Positions 4,904 through 5,908 of a stretch of 5,908 nt of DNA are shown one piece after another. The stretch spans positions 1 to 5,908 of the forward strand of contig CAVOBC010000305.1 in the NCBI GenBank assembly GCA_963693635.1, given 5' to 3'. The stretch is from CAVOBC01 sp963693635 (lineage in GTDB: Bacteria > Pseudomonadota > Gammaproteobacteria > Pseudomonadales > Azotimanducaceae). Below the pieces are notes generated by a model that was given only the letters and a program-made list of their open reading frames with translations, did not search any database and was not told the DNA's origin. Each line of letters starts with the position of its first letter. Positions within the stretch are counted from its first letter, which is position 1. The position numbers and the translations under genes are program-made.

Positions 4904-5908
4904 ATGAGCGAAGCTGTAAGCGCTGTAAGCAATGAGTCTGCAGACAACGTTGAGCCGATGGACCTGAGTTGGCTTGAGAAGATGGGCGAGTGGGGGGTAC
5001 GCGCAGAACCGAGCCGCGACGGTATTTCCCTCGCAGACATCCAGGTCGGAACCTATGGCGAGGTGCCGGACCACAGCGACAACATGACCGGCCGGCCTCG
5101 CGGCAGTGGTCGCCGCAGCGACGGCTTTCGCATCGGCGGCTATGAGGTACGCGACAAGTCAGAAATCTGGCTCGAAAATGCCGCCGTCCTCTATGAGGAA
5201 GCGCTTCAGCGCCAGTGGAGTTCGGCAACCGACGTGCCGTGGGAGACGATTCGGCCTCTGCCGGACGATGTCGAACAGGCCCAGTGCCAACTCGCGACGT
5301 TTCTGACCGAGGTCGAATTCGTTGCAGGTGACATCCCGGCACGCTGGATTGCCAAAACCTCACCGGACTTTTTTGAGCCGCGCATGATTCTGCTTGCGCA
5401 GGTGATGGACGAATCGCGGCACATGGATGTCTTTCGCAAGCGTGCCTTCGCCAACGGTGGGGGGTTGATGCAGCGCACGGGTGGCACCAGCGGCATTGTT
5501 GGCAGCATCGACATGTCCCGGGATTTCACCGAGATGTCCTCCCGCCTTCACATCGCGGGCGAGGGTGCCGTCCTCAGCATCTTCCGGATGGGCGAGCTCA
5601 TGGCCTACAATGATGCCGAGAAGCACATCTATCGCCTCTGCGCCCAGGACGAAGCCCGACACGTCGCTTTCGGCGTGATGCACATGCGGTACATGTCGGA
5701 GACCGCCCCGGAACGTCGCGAAGAGATTCACGTCTACCTCGACGAGAGCGAGCGCGGTTTGCTCGCCGGCCAAAACAACCCGGCCGCCCGCCAAACGGCG
5801 ACCAGCGAATCGTTGGCGATACTTCTCGGCGGGGGCAAGGACCATTTCGATGAGGGGTATCGCAAGTTGCTTGCCATCCGCCGCCGACAGGTCAAGGAAT
5901 ACATGCAG
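4904..5908 (+). CDS. Ferritin-like di-iron carboxylate protein (3' end beyond window)
   Basis: The frame is open for 335 residues and continues past base 5908. After a hydrophilic N-terminus (1-85), the core shows two repeats of a helix with a metal-ligand glutamate followed by an ExxH helix: E136/E138 in FLTEVEFVAGDIPARW, then E170-x2-H173 in VMDESRHMDVF; E220 in AGEGAVLSIFRMGE, then E250-x2-H253 in AQDEARHVAFG. This is the ligand set of the ferritin/ribonucleotide-reductase-like four-helix bundle, which binds two irons and commonly activates oxygen. The extra histidine four residues before the second ExxH seen in AurF-type N-oxygenases is not present (Cys246 there), so that subgroup is unlikely. 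An oxygenase, oxidase or desaturase-like role is possible; the substrate is unknown. No signal peptide or membrane helix is seen. A nine-base perfect repeat GCTGTAAGC x2 encodes AVSAVS near the start. It is divergent from the mraY-like operon. Confidence 0.85.
   Translation, partial: MSEAVSAVSNESADNVEPMDLSWLEKMGEWGVRAEPSRDGISLADIQVGTYGEVPDHSDNMTGRPRGSGRRSDGFRIGGYEVRDKSEIWLENAAVLYEEALQRQWSSATDVPWETIRPLPDDVEQAQCQLATFLTEVEFVAGDIPARWIAKTSPDFFEPRMILLAQVMDESRHMDVFRKRAFANGGGLMQRTGGTSGIVGSIDMSRDFTEMSSRLHIAGEGAVLSIFRMGELMAYNDAEKHIYRLCAQDEARHVAFGVMHMRYMSETAPERREEIHVYLDESERGLLAGQNNPAARQTATSESLAILLGGGKDHFDEGYRKLLAIRRRQVKEYMQ

Noticed and set aside
4752..5363. 203-codon and other minus-strand frames
   Set aside because: Antisense shadows of the ferritin-like gene and its leader; Arg/Ser/Cys-rich with no domain.
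1..5908. tRNA, rRNA, CRISPR array, attachment site
   Set aside because: No cloverleaf, rRNA segment, regular direct-repeat array or tRNA-edge duplication was found on reading either strand.

Overview
The window reads as a GC-rich proteobacterial chromosome segment, probably gammaproteobacterial. This rests on protein resemblance and codon use only; no rRNA or other phylogenetic marker is present. It is an accessory-looking region: one insertion-sequence end, two broken genes, a lone MraY-family gene far from any visible cell-division cluster, and two large non-coding gaps.

Layout. Bases 1-119 are one end of an IS3-family element, with the first 23 codons of its OrfA on the minus strand. It abuts at base 120 a short-chain dehydrogenase/reductase gene (120-733, +) that has lost its N-terminal third and also carries a one-base frameshift. 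A RimJ-type GNAT acetyltransferase remnant follows (776-1336, +) with a stop/frameshift near 1189 and probably another near 785. Convergent to these is an intact PPP-type metallophosphoesterase (1464-2246, -).

Bases 2247-2964 hold no convincing protein gene but are rich in RNA structure. A strong plus-strand intrinsic terminator lies at 2733-2771 with no gene upstream to explain it. On the minus strand, downstream of the membrane-protein operon, there is a chain of hairpins whose loops repeatedly show GGA, ending in a terminator-like hairpin with a T-run (2699-2725). This resembles CsrA/RsmA-binding RNA and is the most unusual signal here.

The minus-strand operon 4533-2965 encodes a divergent MraY-like polyprenyl-phosphate phosphoglycosyl transferase and, through a GTGA stop/start overlap, a five-helix membrane protein that may belong to the Frag1/DRAM/Sfk1 group. 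The second gene needs a one-base frame correction near 3433. A TGCTATAAT extended -10 element precedes the operon. Divergently, after a 370-base gap, a ferritin-like di-iron carboxylate protein starts at 4904 and runs off the window end.

At least three genes carry single-base frame breaks. Either the locus is decaying or the assembly contains indel errors; the sequence alone cannot decide.
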